DNA of 49,788 bases from Nitrospirota bacterium (GCA_021813405.1 JAKAKS010000032.1:1-49788), one strand, 5' to 3'; counted from the first letter of the stretch, positions 23,643 to 33,045 are shown. Numbers and translations: made by a program. Notes: generated by a model not told the origin, from the sequence alone.

Positions 23643-24515
23643 ATGAGCATTTTAAAGATACTTGTACTTGCCATGGTGCAGGGTGCGGCGGAACTACTGC
23701 CGGTCTCCAGTTCCGCCCATGTCATTATCGCGGAAAAGCTGATGGGCATGGACCCCACCAACCCTAAGATGACGCTTCTTCTGGTAATGCTTCATACCGG
23801 CACCATGTTTGCCGTGCTCTTTTATTTCTGGAAGGCATGGCAGGCAAGCTTCTTTTCTTCAAAGGAGGTCTTCTGGCGTGCCGCAAAGCTGTTAGTTGCC
23901 GCTACGGCCGCAACCGGGGTAATAGGTTTTTCCCTTATAGAATTCATTGAAAAAGCAGTGATGAAGGGGGTTCCCCATGCCCAGGTGGAACTTTTATTCG
24001 GGAACCTAACACTTATGGCTGTTTCGCTTGCCGCGGCAGGCCTGCTTATCTTTTATGCCGGCTGGTGGAAACGGCGGCGGCAGGATAAAGGCGAGCTTAC
24101 ACTTAAGGGATCCGTATGGGTGGGGGCCGTCCAGGGGGTATGTTTGCCCTTCAGGGGATTTTCGCGCTCCGGGGCAACGATATCCACGGGGCTCTTGTTC
24201 AACATAGGCAAGGCAAAAATAGAAGAGTTCAGTTTCGCGCTTGCGGTGATCATTACCCCGCCCGCCATAGCACGCGAGGTATGGAGGCTGCTTAAGGCGC
24301 ACCCGTCATCCACAACGGGAACGGGCTGGTTGTTCGGGATGATGCCCGGCCTTTTCCTGCCAAGCCTGCTGGGCATGATATTCAGTTTCATAGCCGGCCT
24401 GCTGGCCCTGAAATGGCTTTCGTCCTGGCTTGAGCGCGGCCGCTGGCACTACTTTGGCGTTTACTGCATAGTTGCTTCCGTGGTTGTCTTTCTCCTGCAC
24501 AGGTCCGGCTTCTAG
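23643..24515 (+). CDS. uppP: Undecaprenyl-diphosphatase (BacA family)
   Basis: The 290-residue polytopic protein carries the two BacA motifs: GAAELLPVSSSAHVII near residue 14 and RGFSRSGATI near residue 174, each thought to hold active-site residues. About eight hydrophobic segments are visible. It dephosphorylates undecaprenyl pyrophosphate so that the lipid carrier for peptidoglycan and other polymers can be reused. The second motif usually reads PGxSRSG, so the Arg in place of Pro (RGFSRSG) is a small departure. Confidence 0.93.
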   Translation: MSILKILVLAMVQGAAELLPVSSSAHVIIAEKLMGMDPTNPKMTLLLVMLHTGTMFAVLFYFWKAWQASFFSSKEVFWRAAKLLVAATAATGVIGFSLIEFIEKAVMKGVPHAQVELLFGNLTLMAVSLAAAGLLIFYAGWWKRRRQDKGELTLKGSVWVGAVQGVCLPFRGFSRSGATISTGLLFNIGKAKIEEFSFALAVIITPPAIAREVWRLLKAHPSSTTGTGWLFGMMPGLFLPSLLGMIFSFIAGLLALKWLSSWLERGRWHYFGVYCIVASVVVFLLHRSGF

Positions 24516-24538
24516 TCTTTTCTCTTTCATTCTTGATA

Positions 24539-24550
24539 TATAATTACGCT
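24539..24550 (+). promoter_or_regulatory. -10 box abutting the M29 aminopeptidase start (leaderless candidate)
   Basis: A full-consensus TATAAT (24539-24544) is six bases before ATG 24551. The in-frame TTG at 24533 overlaps this box and is not the start. Confidence 0.55.
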
Positions 24551-25678
24551 ATGAACACTGAAGCCATAAAAAATATTTACACTCAGAATTTCGGTATCAG
24601 GCCGGACGAGAGGGTGCTCGTTTTTACGGACACCATTACCCCCGAAGAGCAGCTGGCCAGGGCGGAGCGCGCCAGGCGCACCGGGCTTGTTGCCATTGCC
24701 AGGGCCTCGGCGGAAATTGGCCGGCAGCACGCAAAAGATATAGTTTATATCGAGTACCCGTCACTGGGCGGGCCGGCCATGGAGCCGCCCGTTAATGTAT
24801 GGCAGGCGGCGTTCGGCAAAAAAGCCGTTTCCGTTTTAAAAGGGAAAAAACTGCTTGGCCCGATACTGAAAAAAACCGTGTCGCAAACGCAGATTGAAGA
24901 GGCCATGGCGGTGGCGGCGGCCAATGCGGACGGCGCGGTGGATGCCGTTATCGCGCTTGCAAATTATTCAACTACCCATACCACATTCCGGAAACTTCTC
25001 ACCGCGGGCGCCGGGGCCAGGTACGCAAGCATGCCGCTTTTTGACGCCTCCATGCTCGATGGCCCGCTTGCGGCGGACTACAAGGAGCTGAAAAAAATAT
25101 CCGCGGCGCTGAAACGCGCCCTCTCCGGCAAAGATGTTATACGCATAACCACACCCAACGGCACCGATATTTCTTTTAGGCGGGGCGGCCGGAAGATAAA
25201 CGACGACACCGGCGACCTCAGAAAACCCGGCGCCACAAGCAACCTGCCCGCGGGCGAGGTGTACCTTGCACCGCTGGAGGGCACGGCCAACGGGGTGCTG
25301 GTGCTGGAGTGGAGCGCAACACGGAAGCTCAAATACCCTGTTACGCTTATAGTTGAGGGCGGCAATGTTGTGCAGATAGAAGGCCGGGAGCCGTTTGTAA
25401 AAGAGCTGGCCCAAAAACTTGCCGCCGCGCCTGAATGCGCAAACATAGCGGAGCTTGGCATAGGTACAAACGCTAAGGCCAAAAGGCCGGATAACATCCT
25501 GGAATCGGAAAAGATACTTGGCACCATCCATATCGCCCTGGGGGACAATCACACTTTCGGCGGAAAGGTAAGCGCACCTTTCCATCAGGATTTTGTGTTT
25601 TTCAAACCAACTCTTACTGCCGCGTCCAAAGACGGCGCTAAAACAGTAATAATGAAAAAAGGGAAACTCCTGCCCTGA
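24551..25678 (+). CDS. M29-type leucyl aminopeptidase
   Basis: The 375-residue protein keeps the ligand and catalytic blocks of thermophilic AmpS/AmpT-type metallo-aminopeptidases: LPAGEVYLAPLEGTANG (Glu), NIAELGIGTN (Glu), KILGTIHIALGDNHTFGG (His) and FHQDFVF (His-x-Asp). It hydrolyses N-terminal residues from peptides with two divalent metals. The stop codon overlaps the cutA ATG, so the two are coupled. The substrate range is unknown. Confidence 0.9.
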   Translation: MNTEAIKNIYTQNFGIRPDERVLVFTDTITPEEQLARAERARRTGLVAIARASAEIGRQHAKDIVYIEYPSLGGPAMEPPVNVWQAAFGKKAVSVLKGKKLLGPILKKTVSQTQIEEAMAVAAANADGAVDAVIALANYSTTHTTFRKLLTAGAGARYASMPLFDASMLDGPLAADYKELKKISAALKRALSGKDVIRITTPNGTDISFRRGGRKINDDTGDLRKPGATSNLPAGEVYLAPLEGTANGVLVLEWSATRKLKYPVTLIVEGGNVVQIEGREPFVKELAQKLAAAPECANIAELGIGTNAKAKRPDNILESEKILGTIHIALGDNHTFGGKVSAPFHQDFVFFKPTLTAASKDGAKTVIMKKGKLLP

Positions 25679-26016
25679 TGTCTCCTGAACGCGGCTTCAC
25701 CGTGGTCCTGATAACCGCCCCAAACGAGGACGAGGGGGCCAGGATTGCCAGGACGCTTGTGGAAGAATCCCTTGCCGCCTGCGTGAACATGGTAAAAAAC
25801 ATCAGGTCCGTTTACTACTGGCAGGGCCGGATGCATGACGAGGCGGAAGCGTTATTGATTGTAAAGACCAGGCGGGAGTTATTTGGCGCGCTGTCTGCCA
25901 GGGTAAAAGAGCTGCACAGTTATGAAGTGCCGGAAGTAATATCGCTGCCGGTAGCTGAAGGCTCCGCCGGTTATCTGAACTGGCTTTATGAAGCTACCTC
26001 CGGGCAGCGTAGCTAA
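25678..26016 (+). CDS. cutA: CutA1 divalent-cation tolerance protein
   Basis: The 112-residue protein has the standard CutA size and core: ITAPNEDEGARIARTLVEESLAACVNMV, the YYWQGRMHDEAEALLIVKT strand and YEVPEVISLPVAEGSAGYLNWL. CutA1 forms ferredoxin-like trimers linked to copper tolerance and other signalling. The ATG shares its A with the TGA of the upstream aminopeptidase. Confidence 0.93.
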   Translation: MSPERGFTVVLITAPNEDEGARIARTLVEESLAACVNMVKNIRSVYYWQGRMHDEAEALLIVKTRRELFGALSARVKELHSYEVPEVISLPVAEGSAGYLNWLYEATSGQRS

Positions 26017-26659
26017 GGCCAAGGCGCTCCAGCGGAGGCTGAGGGCCCGGATAGTCCTTGCCCCCCTTAAAGAAAAGCCCAAATTCATAGCGGGCGCGGA
26101 CGCCGCCTTTGACGGCGATTTTGCGCTTGCCGCAGCCTGCGTGTTCAGTTTTCCTGAACTTGAGCTGCTGGATATAAAAACCGCATGTGTGAAGGTGAAA
26201 TTCCCTTACATCCCAGGGCTTCTTGCCTTCAGGGAAGGCCCGGCCGTAATAAGCGTTGTGAAAAAACTCAGGCCAAAACCGGACGTGCTTCTTATAGACG
26301 GGCAGGGGATAGCCCATCCGGAGCGCATGGGGATTGCTTCGCATGTTGGGCTGATACTGGGCATTCCTGCTATCGGCTGCGCCAAAAGCAGGCTTGTGGG
26401 CGAATGCGGAGAGCCCGGCAAAAAGGCCGGCAGCCGCGTGGATCTGATTTATAAAGGGGAAACGGTGGGCGCCGTCCTGAGGACAAAAGACAATGTGCGG
26501 CCCATGTTCATATCGCCGGGGCATCTGGTGGACATGCGGGACGCTGTTTCGATTGTGCTTGATTGCGTGCGCGGCTTCCGCATGCCGGAGCCTACCAGGC
26601 AAGCGGATCTGATAACAAAGAAGATGAAGAGGGAGGGCAAGCAACAGTGCACGGGGTAA
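25988..26659 (+). CDS. nfi: Endonuclease V
   Basis: The 223-residue protein has FIAGADAAFDGDFALAAACV (first catalytic Asp), the FPYIPGLLAFREGPA signature (Glu) and LLIDGQGIAHPERMGIASHVGL (Asp and His). It cuts DNA near deoxyinosine and other deaminated bases in repair. The reading frame overlaps the end of cutA by 29 bases. The upstream aminopeptidase, cutA and nfi probably share one transcript. Confidence 0.92.
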   Translation: MKLPPGSVAKAKALQRRLRARIVLAPLKEKPKFIAGADAAFDGDFALAAACVFSFPELELLDIKTACVKVKFPYIPGLLAFREGPAVISVVKKLRPKPDVLLIDGQGIAHPERMGIASHVGLILGIPAIGCAKSRLVGECGEPGKKAGSRVDLIYKGETVGAVLRTKDNVRPMFISPGHLVDMRDAVSIVLDCVRGFRMPEPTRQADLITKKMKREGKQQCTG

Positions 26660-26682
26660 TTGTAAATCCACGCAATAATTTC

Positions 26683-26711
26683 TTGAAATTGCGGCGGATA
26701 ACTGATACAAA
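26683..26711 (+). promoter_or_regulatory. Promoter for the FixH/YtkA-like gene
   Basis: TTGAAA (26683-26688), a 17-base spacer and TACAAA (26706-26711) lie before a short leader with AAAGGAGG and ATG 26745. Confidence 0.5.
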
Positions 26712-26744
26712 TTAGAAGACGTTACTTGTTATAAAGGAGGCGAA

Positions 26745-27230
26745 ATGAGAAAACTGACCGCATGGACGATATGCTTGTTGTTTGTTGCCGTTGCGTCTGC
26801 CCAGGCGCTGGCGCAGCAAAATGCGATTATGGAGCCCAAAAAGCTCTTCACAAAGCATTTTAACAGCACGGCGTTTGACATCACTAAAAACGCCATGTAC
26901 AGCGTGGAGGTGTTGCCCAACGACAAGGAATATCCCATCGGCAAGGGCACTGTTGGCGTGATAGTCCATAACGCCAAGGATGAAGATGTAAAAGGGGCGG
27001 GCCTGGGCATAACGTACAAGAACCTGGACACCGGCAAGGCAATAACGCCCGCTGGGATTAAAGACAAGCACAATGGGCTGTATGTAGTTACCGGGCTGGG
27101 CAATCTATATCAGCCGGGCAACTGGAGCCTGGCCATAACCGTTGACGTAAACGGCGCAAAGGACTGGGTTGATTTCAAGCTTCCCGAAGCTTTTAAAAAG
27201 CCTTATCCAAAAGGAAGGTATTCGCCTTAA
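26745..27230 (+). CDS. Secreted FixH/YtkA-like beta-sandwich protein
   Basis: The 161-residue protein has a clear signal peptide (LTAWTICLLFVAVASAQALA, cleavage near residue 23). The mature region YSVEVLPNDKEYPIGKGTVGVIVHNAKDEDVKGAGLGI, then GLYVVTGLGNLYQPGNWSLAITVDVNG, resembles the immunoglobulin-like FixH/YtkA domain linked to copper or cytochrome oxidase biogenesis. No oxidase genes are nearby. AAAGGAGG precedes the start. Confidence 0.68.
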   Translation: MRKLTAWTICLLFVAVASAQALAQQNAIMEPKKLFTKHFNSTAFDITKNAMYSVEVLPNDKEYPIGKGTVGVIVHNAKDEDVKGAGLGITYKNLDTGKAITPAGIKDKHNGLYVVTGLGNLYQPGNWSLAITVDVNGAKDWVDFKLPEAFKKPYPKGRYSP

Positions 27231-27241
27231 AAACCGGCAAC

Positions 27242-27285
27242 CGTTTCAGAGGGGGCGCCTTGTGGGCGGGCGCCTCCCTGAAACG
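27242..27285. terminator. Bidirectional hairpin between convergent genes
   Basis: CGTTTCAG and GGGGGCGCC on the left pair with GGCGCC(T)CCC and CTGAAACG on the right. The stem lies between the stop of the FixH-like gene and the stop of the Rrf2 gene, so it can serve both. T-tracts are weak. Confidence 0.65.
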
Positions 27286-27287
27286 AG

Positions 27288-27755
27288 CTATTTCCGGCTT
27301 TTCTTTCCGGGGGTTATTTCCCCGGCTTCAACTTTTTCCTGGCAGCCGATATTTAGCTTCTGTGTGCTTAATACCTGGGCAAAGTTCTTTTTTGCAAGCA
27401 GCTTTCGGACTTCCTGCCTCACCTCAGTCCATACGGGGTGAACGGTGCAGTAGCCGCTCAGGGAACACAGTTTTTCATCCAGCGCGCATATATTCATTGC
27501 CACCGGTCCTTCAACGGCCTCGACGACTTCCAGAAAATTTATATGCGCCGGCTTCTTTGCAAGCTCAAACCCGCCTTTTACCCCCCTGCGGGATTTTACA
27601 ATCCCTGCCTTTGCAAGTTTCTGGAGTATTTTGGCAAGGAAATCCGCCGGCACGCGGGTGCTCTCCGCCATCTCGCTAATCGCGGCCGGCCCGGCCTTCT
27701 CTGCAAGGTAATATATGCTTCTTATGGCATAGTCGGTTTCCCTTGTTATCTGCAT
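27288..27755 (-). CDS. Rrf2-family transcriptional regulator
   Basis: The 155-residue protein starts at ATG 27755 (MQITRETDYAIRSIYYLAEK), the classic Rrf2 N-terminus. The winged helix reads AISEMAESTRVPADFLAKILQKLAKAGIVKSRRGVKGGFELAK. Two close cysteines lie in MNICALDEKLCSLSGYC (three including Cys103), like the Fe-S ligands of IscR/NsrR. A frame extending to 28109 includes the operator and is not coding. The gene has its own operator (27881-27923) and probably represses itself. Which signal its cluster senses (redox, NO, iron) is unknown. Confidence 0.9.
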   Translation of the reverse strand: MQITRETDYAIRSIYYLAEKAGPAAISEMAESTRVPADFLAKILQKLAKAGIVKSRRGVKGGFELAKKPAHINFLEVVEAVEGPVAMNICALDEKLCSLSGYCTVHPVWTEVRQEVRKLLAKKNFAQVLSTQKLNIGCQEKVEAGEITPGKKSRK

Positions 27756-27880
27756 GCCTATCAGTATCGCGCTTTGACAGATAAATTTCAATACCGGGGC
27801 CCAACGGGGATTTGGTGTTACCCGGTGCCCCGGCACGGTATCCAGCGGCCTTGCCCCTGTAGCTGTCCTGCCCAAAAACC

Positions 27881-27923
27881 ATGATATGCAATTCATGACA
27901 CATGTCATATGGACGATGTCATG
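27881..27923 (-). promoter_or_regulatory. Multi-half-site operator, copy B, in the Rrf2 promoter
   Basis: Half-sites ATGATA (27881-27886), ATGACA-N2-TGTCAT (27895-27908), TGGACG (27910-27915) and TGTCATG (27917-27923) match copy A at 2989-3031 in order and spacing. On the minus strand ATGACA (27903-27908), a 16-base gap and TATCAT (27881-27886) form a promoter for the Rrf2 gene. The operator covers that promoter, as expected for autorepression. Confidence 0.65.
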
Positions 27924-28373
27924 GTTGGTTATGTTATCTATATGGCGTGGTAAATGCCGGGCGTATATTTCCGCCCGGAAAAAGAAAGGAGAATAAATTC
28001 CGGAAAAAGAAAGGAGAATAAATTCAAAAATGGCTTCCGGGCGGGTGGAATCATGCTGGGCCACAAAGCTGAAACATATGGAACAAATGGAACAGGATTG
28101 TGGACGCAAGCGGCGGGAATAAAAAGAAAATCCCGGAATGGATGGAACATATAAAAAGAAAGGGCTTCAGCAATACAGGATTGCCCGGAATTTCAGACAG
28201 GGCATTAAGCTTTAAATTAGGGCCAAACTTTGCGGGGCGGATTGAACGGATTGAACAAATGCCTGGCCCAAGTTGTTGAAATTAAAGAATAATGCCGGAA
28301 TGGATTGAACATATAAAAAAATAAGGCCGGGCCGGTTACAAAAAAATTACTGAACCGTGTACAATATAAGGCT
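27924..28373. repeat. GGA-rich repetitive intergenic region between the Rrf2 and typA genes
   Basis: No gene is visible here. The region carries a tandem pair of 25-bp units (27975-27999 and 28000-28024), at least a dozen GGA words, and direct repeats of CCGGAATGGAT(G/T)GAAC with an adenine-rich tail at 28132-28161 and 28294-28320. Part of the former (28143-28161) is identical to 3251-3269. AAAGGAG within the tandem units looks like a ribosome site but is followed by no ORF. Confidence 0.65.
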
Positions 28374-30188
28374 ATGCCAAAGAGAGAAGACCTTAGAAAC
28401 ATCGCGATAATAGCGCACGTGGACCACGGCAAGACCACCCTGGTGGATGCCATGCTCAAGCAGTCCGGCGTATTCCGCGCAAACCAGCAGGTTGAGGAGC
28501 GCGTTATGGACAGCATGGACCTGGAACGGGAAAAGGGCATCACCATCATGGCCAAGAACACCGCGGTAAAATACGGCACGCATACAATAAACATTGTGGA
28601 CACCCCCGGCCACGCCGATTTCGGCGGCGAGGTAGAGCGCACGCTGAAGATGGTGGATGGCGTTCTGCTTCTGGTGGACTCGTCCGAGGGCCCGCTTCCG
28701 CAGACCCGGTTTGTCCTTAAAAAGGCGCTTGACCTGGGGCTGCCGCAGGTCCTGGTGATTAACAAGATAGACCGCGCGGACGCACGGATACAGGAAGTGC
28801 TGAATGAGGTTTACGACCTGTTTATAGATCTGGACGCCGGGGAGTCCCAGATAGACTTTCCCATCGTTTACACAAACGCCAAGGCGGGCATAGCCAAGCG
28901 GGAACTGGATGAGGAGTCTTCCGACTTAAAGCCGCTTTTTGACCTGATACTCTCCTATATCCCCGCGCCTGACATGGGCGGCGAAAACGACCCTTTGCAG
29001 ATGCTGGTTGCCAATATAGATTATGACGATTACAAGGGCCGTCTGGCCATAGGAAGGATTTTTGCCGGGGAGATTGCCGAGGGCACCCAGGTGGCCGTAT
29101 GCGGCAAAGAGGGCGCTGTCACCAATATGAAAGTGTCTTCCCTGTATGGTTTTGAGGGGCTTGGCAGGGTAAAAATAGAAAGCGCGAAGGCGGGCGACAT
29201 CATCTGCCTTGCCGGTGCGGACTGGATAAATATAGGCGATACAATTACAGACCCGGAGCGCCCAAAACCCATGGCAAGGATTGTGGTGGATGAGCCCACC
29301 ATATCCATGGTCTTCTCCGTGAACACCTCCCCGTTTGCGGGCAAGGAAGGCAAGTTTGTCACCTCCCGCCACTTGAGGGAGCGGCTTGAAAAAGAGCTTC
29401 TGTACAACGTGGCGATCAAGGTTGATTTCACACAGCCTGACGCCTTTACCGTCATGGGCAGGGGCGAGCTTCAGCTTGCCGTGCTCATAGAGATGATGAG
29501 GCGCGAAGGGTACGAGCTTTCCGTCTCGATGCCCGCGATAATCACAAAAGAGATAAACGGGGCGCTGCACGAGCCTGTGGAGCACCTTGTTATAGACGTG
29601 CCGGAGGAGTATATCGGCGTGGTCACCCAGCAGGCCGGCATGAGAAAAGGCAAAATGCGGAAGATGACCGACAACGGAAAAGGCCGGGCAAGGCTGGAAT
29701 ACCAGATACCTTCAAGAGGGCTTATAGGTTTCAGAAGCCAGTTCCTCATTGAAACAAGGGGCACGGGGCTTTTAAACCATATTTTTGACGGGTACGAACT
29801 ATGGCAGGGCCCGATGACAAAGAGGCCAACCGGTGCGCTCGTTTCGGATAGAAAAGGCATAACAACCGTTTACGCTCTCTTTCATCTCCAGCCGAGGGGC
29901 GAGCTTTTCATACAGGAGAACACCGCCGTTTACGAAGGGATGATAATAGGCGAGAACGCCAGGGGGCAGGATATGGATGTAAACTGCATTAAAGAAAAGA
30001 AGCTTACGAACATCAGGGCGTCAAACGCGGACGAGGCCCTGAAGCTGATCCCGCCCAGGGCATTGTCGCTGGAGCAGGCGATAGAGTTTATCAAGGAAGA
30101 CGAGCTGATAGAGGTGACCCCGGCTTCCATAAGGCTTAGGAAGAAGGTGCTGGAGAAGGGCAAGCGTTCAAAGGGGTCATCTATTTAG
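28374..30188 (+). CDS. typA: Ribosome-associated GTPase TypA/BipA
   Basis: The 604-residue translational GTPase has [15 protein letters not shown] (G1), [11 protein letters not shown] (G2), [16 protein letters not shown] (G3) and NKIDR (G4). EF-G-like domains III and V are followed by the TypA-specific C-terminal domain. TypA binds the ribosome and supports 50S assembly, cold and stress growth. TACAAT (28360-28365) lies only eight bases before the ATG and there is no Shine-Dalgarno sequence. Confidence 0.96.
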   Translation: MPKREDLRNIAIIAHVDHGKTTLVDAMLKQSGVFRANQQVEERVMDSMDLEREKGITIMAKNTAVKYGTHTINIVDTPGHADFGGEVERTLKMVDGVLLLVDSSEGPLPQTRFVLKKALDLGLPQVLVINKIDRADARIQEVLNEVYDLFIDLDAGESQIDFPIVYTNAKAGIAKRELDEESSDLKPLFDLILSYIPAPDMGGENDPLQMLVANIDYDDYKGRLAIGRIFAGEIAEGTQVAVCGKEGAVTNMKVSSLYGFEGLGRVKIESAKAGDIICLAGADWINIGDTITDPERPKPMARIVVDEPTISMVFSVNTSPFAGKEGKFVTSRHLRERLEKELLYNVAIKVDFTQPDAFTVMGRGELQLAVLIEMMRREGYELSVSMPAIITKEINGALHEPVEHLVIDVPEEYIGVVTQQAGMRKGKMRKMTDNGKGRARLEYQIPSRGLIGFRSQFLIETRGTGLLNHIFDGYELWQGPMTKRPTGALVSDRKGITTVYALFHLQPRGELFIQENTAVYEGMIIGENARGQDMDVNCIKEKKLTNIRASNADEALKLIPPRALSLEQAIEFIKEDELIEVTPASIRLRKKVLEKGKRSKGSSI

Positions 30189-30257
30189 GCCCTGTCTCAA
30201 AATTGCTTCCGGCTGCAAAGTCCTGCTCATTTACGCCAAAAAAGTTACACGTTATTT

Positions 30258-30806
30258 TTATTTGGTTTTTTCTGCCGTCTGGCCTGCATAGATTATATTC
30301 CCCGTTTCCACAGTAGCCATCGGGTTTAGCTTGTGCTCCTGTGCCTTCTTCTCGCTCATTATGTGCATCACTTTGATGCCGCGCACAACCAGCGCGTCCG
30401 CTATCAGCGAGCGGTGGCACCTGAACGGGACGGCCTCCGCGCACATCACCGCAACCTTGCCTTCGCGGCCAAGCGCGATCAGTTTTTCCAGGTTTTCGTG
30501 GAAGTCCGCCGTAAGCATGTAGTCTGCAAATCCGCGGAAGGAATAGTTCTGCCACCCGGTATTGGGCGAGTCCTTCTTCGGATGACGCAGGCCGCCCAGG
30601 CCGCGTATATGCTCATAACCGATGCCGGCCGCCTTCAGTGAAGCCGGAAGTGAGTCTATATTGAACTGGGGATTGAAGGCGCTTCTGGGAACGGTGCGCA
30701 CGTCTGCAACCGTGGTGATGCCGTATTTTTTCAGAATCCATATGAAATCCTCAAGAAGCCTTGTGGAATGGCCTATCGTATAAATGGTAATTTCTTCGAT
30801 GGTCAT
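30258..30806 (-). CDS. DUF488 family protein
   Basis: The 182-residue protein has IYTIGHSTRLLEDFI, VADVRTVPRSAFNPQFN, GLGGLRHP and VMCAEAVPFRCHRSLIA. These are the DUF488 hallmarks, including the conserved Cys in MCAEAxPxxCHR. It follows the AlkA-like gene with an ATGA overlap of four bases, so it is co-translated with it. The biochemical function is unknown; pairing with DNA repair genes hints at a nucleic acid role. Confidence 0.9.
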   Translation of the reverse strand: MTIEEITIYTIGHSTRLLEDFIWILKKYGITTVADVRTVPRSAFNPQFNIDSLPASLKAAGIGYEHIRGLGGLRHPKKDSPNTGWQNYSFRGFADYMLTADFHENLEKLIALGREGKVAVMCAEAVPFRCHRSLIADALVVRGIKVMHIMSEKKAQEHKLNPMATVETGNIIYAGQTAEKTK

Positions 30807-31711
30807 TTATCACACCCCCTGACGTACCCCTTTGATTCGAGCCCCCTTAGAAGGAGGTGGAAGTAAACAAATCCGCCATACGGATGGAACCTGGACAGTG
30901 AATGTGCCGCCTCCGCCGGGCCAAGCCAGTCCGCAAGCGCGCGAGATGCGCCGGAGTCCCCTTCCGGGAATATGTTCAATCTGCCCAGCCCCCTTAAAAG
31001 TATGTATTGCGCGCTCCAGCGGCCAATCCCTCTCATGCTTGTGAGAAGGCGCATGGCGTCTGTGTCCCCCTCGTCTTCCAGGGCGCCTAACACGTCCTCT
31101 TTCTCCTGCCTGGCCGCAAGCCCGGCAAGCGCATTTGCCTTTGCCTGGCTGTATCCGATTTTTTTTATTTCCGTAATCATTGCTCCGCTCAATTCCCGCG
31201 GCCCGGGGAACCCCGGCGCGCCGTCCTTGTCCTTTATGCCGTAGGCCGAGGCCAGCCTGTTTAGAAGTGTTATGCCAACTGTCAGCGAAAGCTGCTGGCA
31301 GGAGACCGCGTTTACAGCCGCCTCGAACACTGATGCAAAGCGCGGCGGCTTCAGGCCGTGAAACTGCGCGGAGATATTCCTCAATTTTTTGTTTCCCCTG
31401 GCCAGGGCATAAAATCCCGAAAGGTCGGCATCAAGGGAAAGCATCTTTTTTAACAGCTCCGATACGGGCTTCACAACGGATTGCCGCCCCGCCCCGTCGC
31501 CCCGCACGGTCACTTCCAGCTGCGGATTCAAACCGCCGCCGGACTGGACCGCCCGCACCGAATACGGCCTGCCCTCAAGGACAAGCACCCGGCTGTAAGC
31601 GCCGTCTTGCCAGCGGTCTATTATATTTTCCGGTCTCCTCCTGAGCGCCCATGCCGTATAATCCAGCCTGAACGGCGGACGGGCCGGCAGGGCAAATCTG
31701 GAGACGCCCAT
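30803..31711 (-). CDS. DNA-3-methyladenine glycosylase II-like (AlkA, HhH-GPD)
   Basis: The 302-residue protein resembles AlkA. It has an N-terminal TBP-like domain, NAVSCQQLSLTVGITLLNRLA, and the helix-hairpin-helix LLTSMRGIGRWSAQYILLRG. The catalytic segment LNIFPEGDSGASRAL carries the Asp expected in HhH-GPD glycosylases. It excises alkylated bases. The Fe-S loop of MutY/Nth is absent. Together with ogt and nfi it gives the window several base-damage repair genes. The gene appears to have its own promoter. Confidence 0.88.
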   Translation of the reverse strand: MGVSRFALPARPPFRLDYTAWALRRRPENIIDRWQDGAYSRVLVLEGRPYSVRAVQSGGGLNPQLEVTVRGDGAGRQSVVKPVSELLKKMLSLDADLSGFYALARGNKKLRNISAQFHGLKPPRFASVFEAAVNAVSCQQLSLTVGITLLNRLASAYGIKDKDGAPGFPGPRELSGAMITEIKKIGYSQAKANALAGLAARQEKEDVLGALEDEGDTDAMRLLTSMRGIGRWSAQYILLRGLGRLNIFPEGDSGASRALADWLGPAEAAHSLSRFHPYGGFVYFHLLLRGLESKGYVRGCDK

Positions 31712-31717
31712 ATTATG

Positions 31718-31745
31718 AGTTTATCATCAAATCGGCGGTTTCCAA
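31718..31745 (-). promoter_or_regulatory. Minus-strand promoter abutting the AlkA-like start (leaderless candidate)
   Basis: TTGGAA (31740-31745), a 16-base spacer and TAAACT (31718-31723) on the minus strand end six bases before ATG 31711. Confidence 0.4.
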
Positions 31746-31786
31746 TGGCTTCTTTAGCACTCTGGAAACCGCGCAACACGGGCTTT

Positions 31787-32149
31787 TTAGCCTGGGGGCC
31801 AGTGCATATGCCTTCCGCCAAGCACGTGCAGGTGGATATGATACACGCTCTGGCCGGATTCGGGATTTGTATTCATTACCAGCCTGAACCCTCTCTGGTC
31901 TATCCCTTTTTGCCTGGCTATCTGGTTTGCCGTCTGGAAGAGCCGTCCCAGGAGCGCATTGTCCTCTTCCGCAAGCTCCAGGGTTGTGGATATGTGTTTT
32001 TTGGGTATAACAAGCACATGCACCGGGGCCTGGGGGTTTATGTCTTCGAAGGCGTAGCAAAGGGCGTCCTCGTACACCTTTTTTGACGGCACCTTCTTTT
32101 CCAGTATCCGGCAGAAGAGACAATCGGAAGCCAGATTGTTCAATCTCAT
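31787..32149 (-). CDS. HIT family (histidine triad) nucleotide-binding protein
   Basis: The 120-residue protein has DCLFCRILEKKVPSKKVYED at the start and the triad SVYHIHLHVLGG. HIT proteins hydrolyse nucleoside phosphoramidates or adenylates. The annotated ATG (32149) touches the AGGAG upstream; a TTG two codons downstream (32143) has better spacing and may be the true start. It lies 32 bases downstream of hisI on the same strand. Confidence 0.9.
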   Translation of the reverse strand: MRLNNLASDCLFCRILEKKVPSKKVYEDALCYAFEDINPQAPVHVLVIPKKHISTTLELAEEDNALLGRLFQTANQIARQKGIDQRGFRLVMNTNPESGQSVYHIHLHVLGGRHMHWPPG

Positions 32150-32181
32150 CTCCTGTTAACCGCGGGGCCTTGCCCGCGGCC

Positions 32182-32505
32182 TCATTTTTCTATTTTCCTG
32201 TAGAAGCACGTCCTCTCGCCGGTGTGGCATGCGCCTGCGCCGGCCTGGCTTACTTTTACCAGCAGCGCATCGGCGTCGCAGTCGTAACATACCTCTTTTA
32301 CCGTTTGCAGGCAACCAGACGTCTCGCCTTTTTTCCAGAGTTTTTTCCTGGAGCGGGACCAGAAGTGAGTAAATCCCGTGTTGATTGTAAGGCGCAGGGA
32401 CTCCTCGTTCATCCATGCCATCATCAGCACCTCGCCTGTGGAGGCCTCCTGCACTATGGCGGGGATAAGGCCTTGCTCGTTGTACTTCAATTCAGGAAGA
32501 GTCAT
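32182..32505 (-). CDS. hisI: Phosphoribosyl-AMP cyclohydrolase
   Basis: The 107-residue single-domain HisI has [60 protein letters not shown] and [12 protein letters not shown]. The cysteine/aspartate sites bind zinc and magnesium. It opens the purine ring of PR-AMP in step 3 of histidine synthesis. HisE is absent. The gene overlaps the upstream DUF355 gene by four bases. Confidence 0.95.
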   Translation of the reverse strand: MTLPELKYNEQGLIPAIVQEASTGEVLMMAWMNEESLRLTINTGFTHFWSRSRKKLWKKGETSGCLQTVKEVCYDCDADALLVKVSQAGAGACHTGERTCFYRKIEK

Positions 32506-32984
32506 AGCTTGTAACCTATCTTTCTAAGGAATTCTTTCCTCTTGGATTTATCCGGGGCCGTTTCGGTCCCCTTGGGGGCATATCCGTCAACTACTCCGAG
32601 CACGGCCGACCCCATCCCGGTTTTTGCGGTTATCACCTCCACGGGGTTGGCCGTTGCGCAGAATATGTGGCATACCTCCGGGCAGTTCTTTATCTGGTTT
32701 AACACGTTTATGGGGAATGCGTCTTTAATAAGCACGCAGAAGACATGGCCCGCACCGATTTTTTGCAGGTTGCGGGCGCACACATCAACCAATCCGGCGT
32801 CGTTGCCCTCGGTGCGGATAAGGCAGGGCCCCGATGCCTCCGTGAAGGCCACGCCGAATTTTGCCTGCGGGACCGAGGTGGCCATTGCTTCGTAGAGGTC
32901 CTCCGCTGTTTTTATGAAATGGGTTTGCCCCAGTATTATGTTTGTCCCTTCCGGTATCTCAATGCTTATTGCGGCAAGTTCCAT
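32502..32984 (-). CDS. Adenosine-specific kinase-like protein (DUF355)
   Basis: The 160-residue protein matches the DUF355 family: a hydrophilic N-terminus, [51 protein letters not shown] and [11 protein letters not shown] family structure led to the name adenosine-specific kinase, but activity is poorly established. GAGGAGGG lies before ATG 32984. It is the first gene of the DUF355-hisI-HIT unit. Confidence 0.85.
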   Translation of the reverse strand: MELAAISIEIPEGTNIILGQTHFIKTAEDLYEAMATSVPQAKFGVAFTEASGPCLIRTEGNDAGLVDVCARNLQKIGAGHVFCVLIKDAFPINVLNQIKNCPEVCHIFCATANPVEVITAKTGMGSAVLGVVDGYAPKGTETAPDKSKRKEFLRKIGYKL

Positions 32985-33045
32985 CTTTCCCTCCTCAGAA
33001 AGCGCACGCTGAATTTTGGCGGCCCTAACATTTTACAGCCAAGCG

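Noticed and set aside
27756-28109. N-terminal extension of the Rrf2 gene
   Set aside because: It would run through the operator and promoter; the MQITRETDYAIR start is the family N-terminus.
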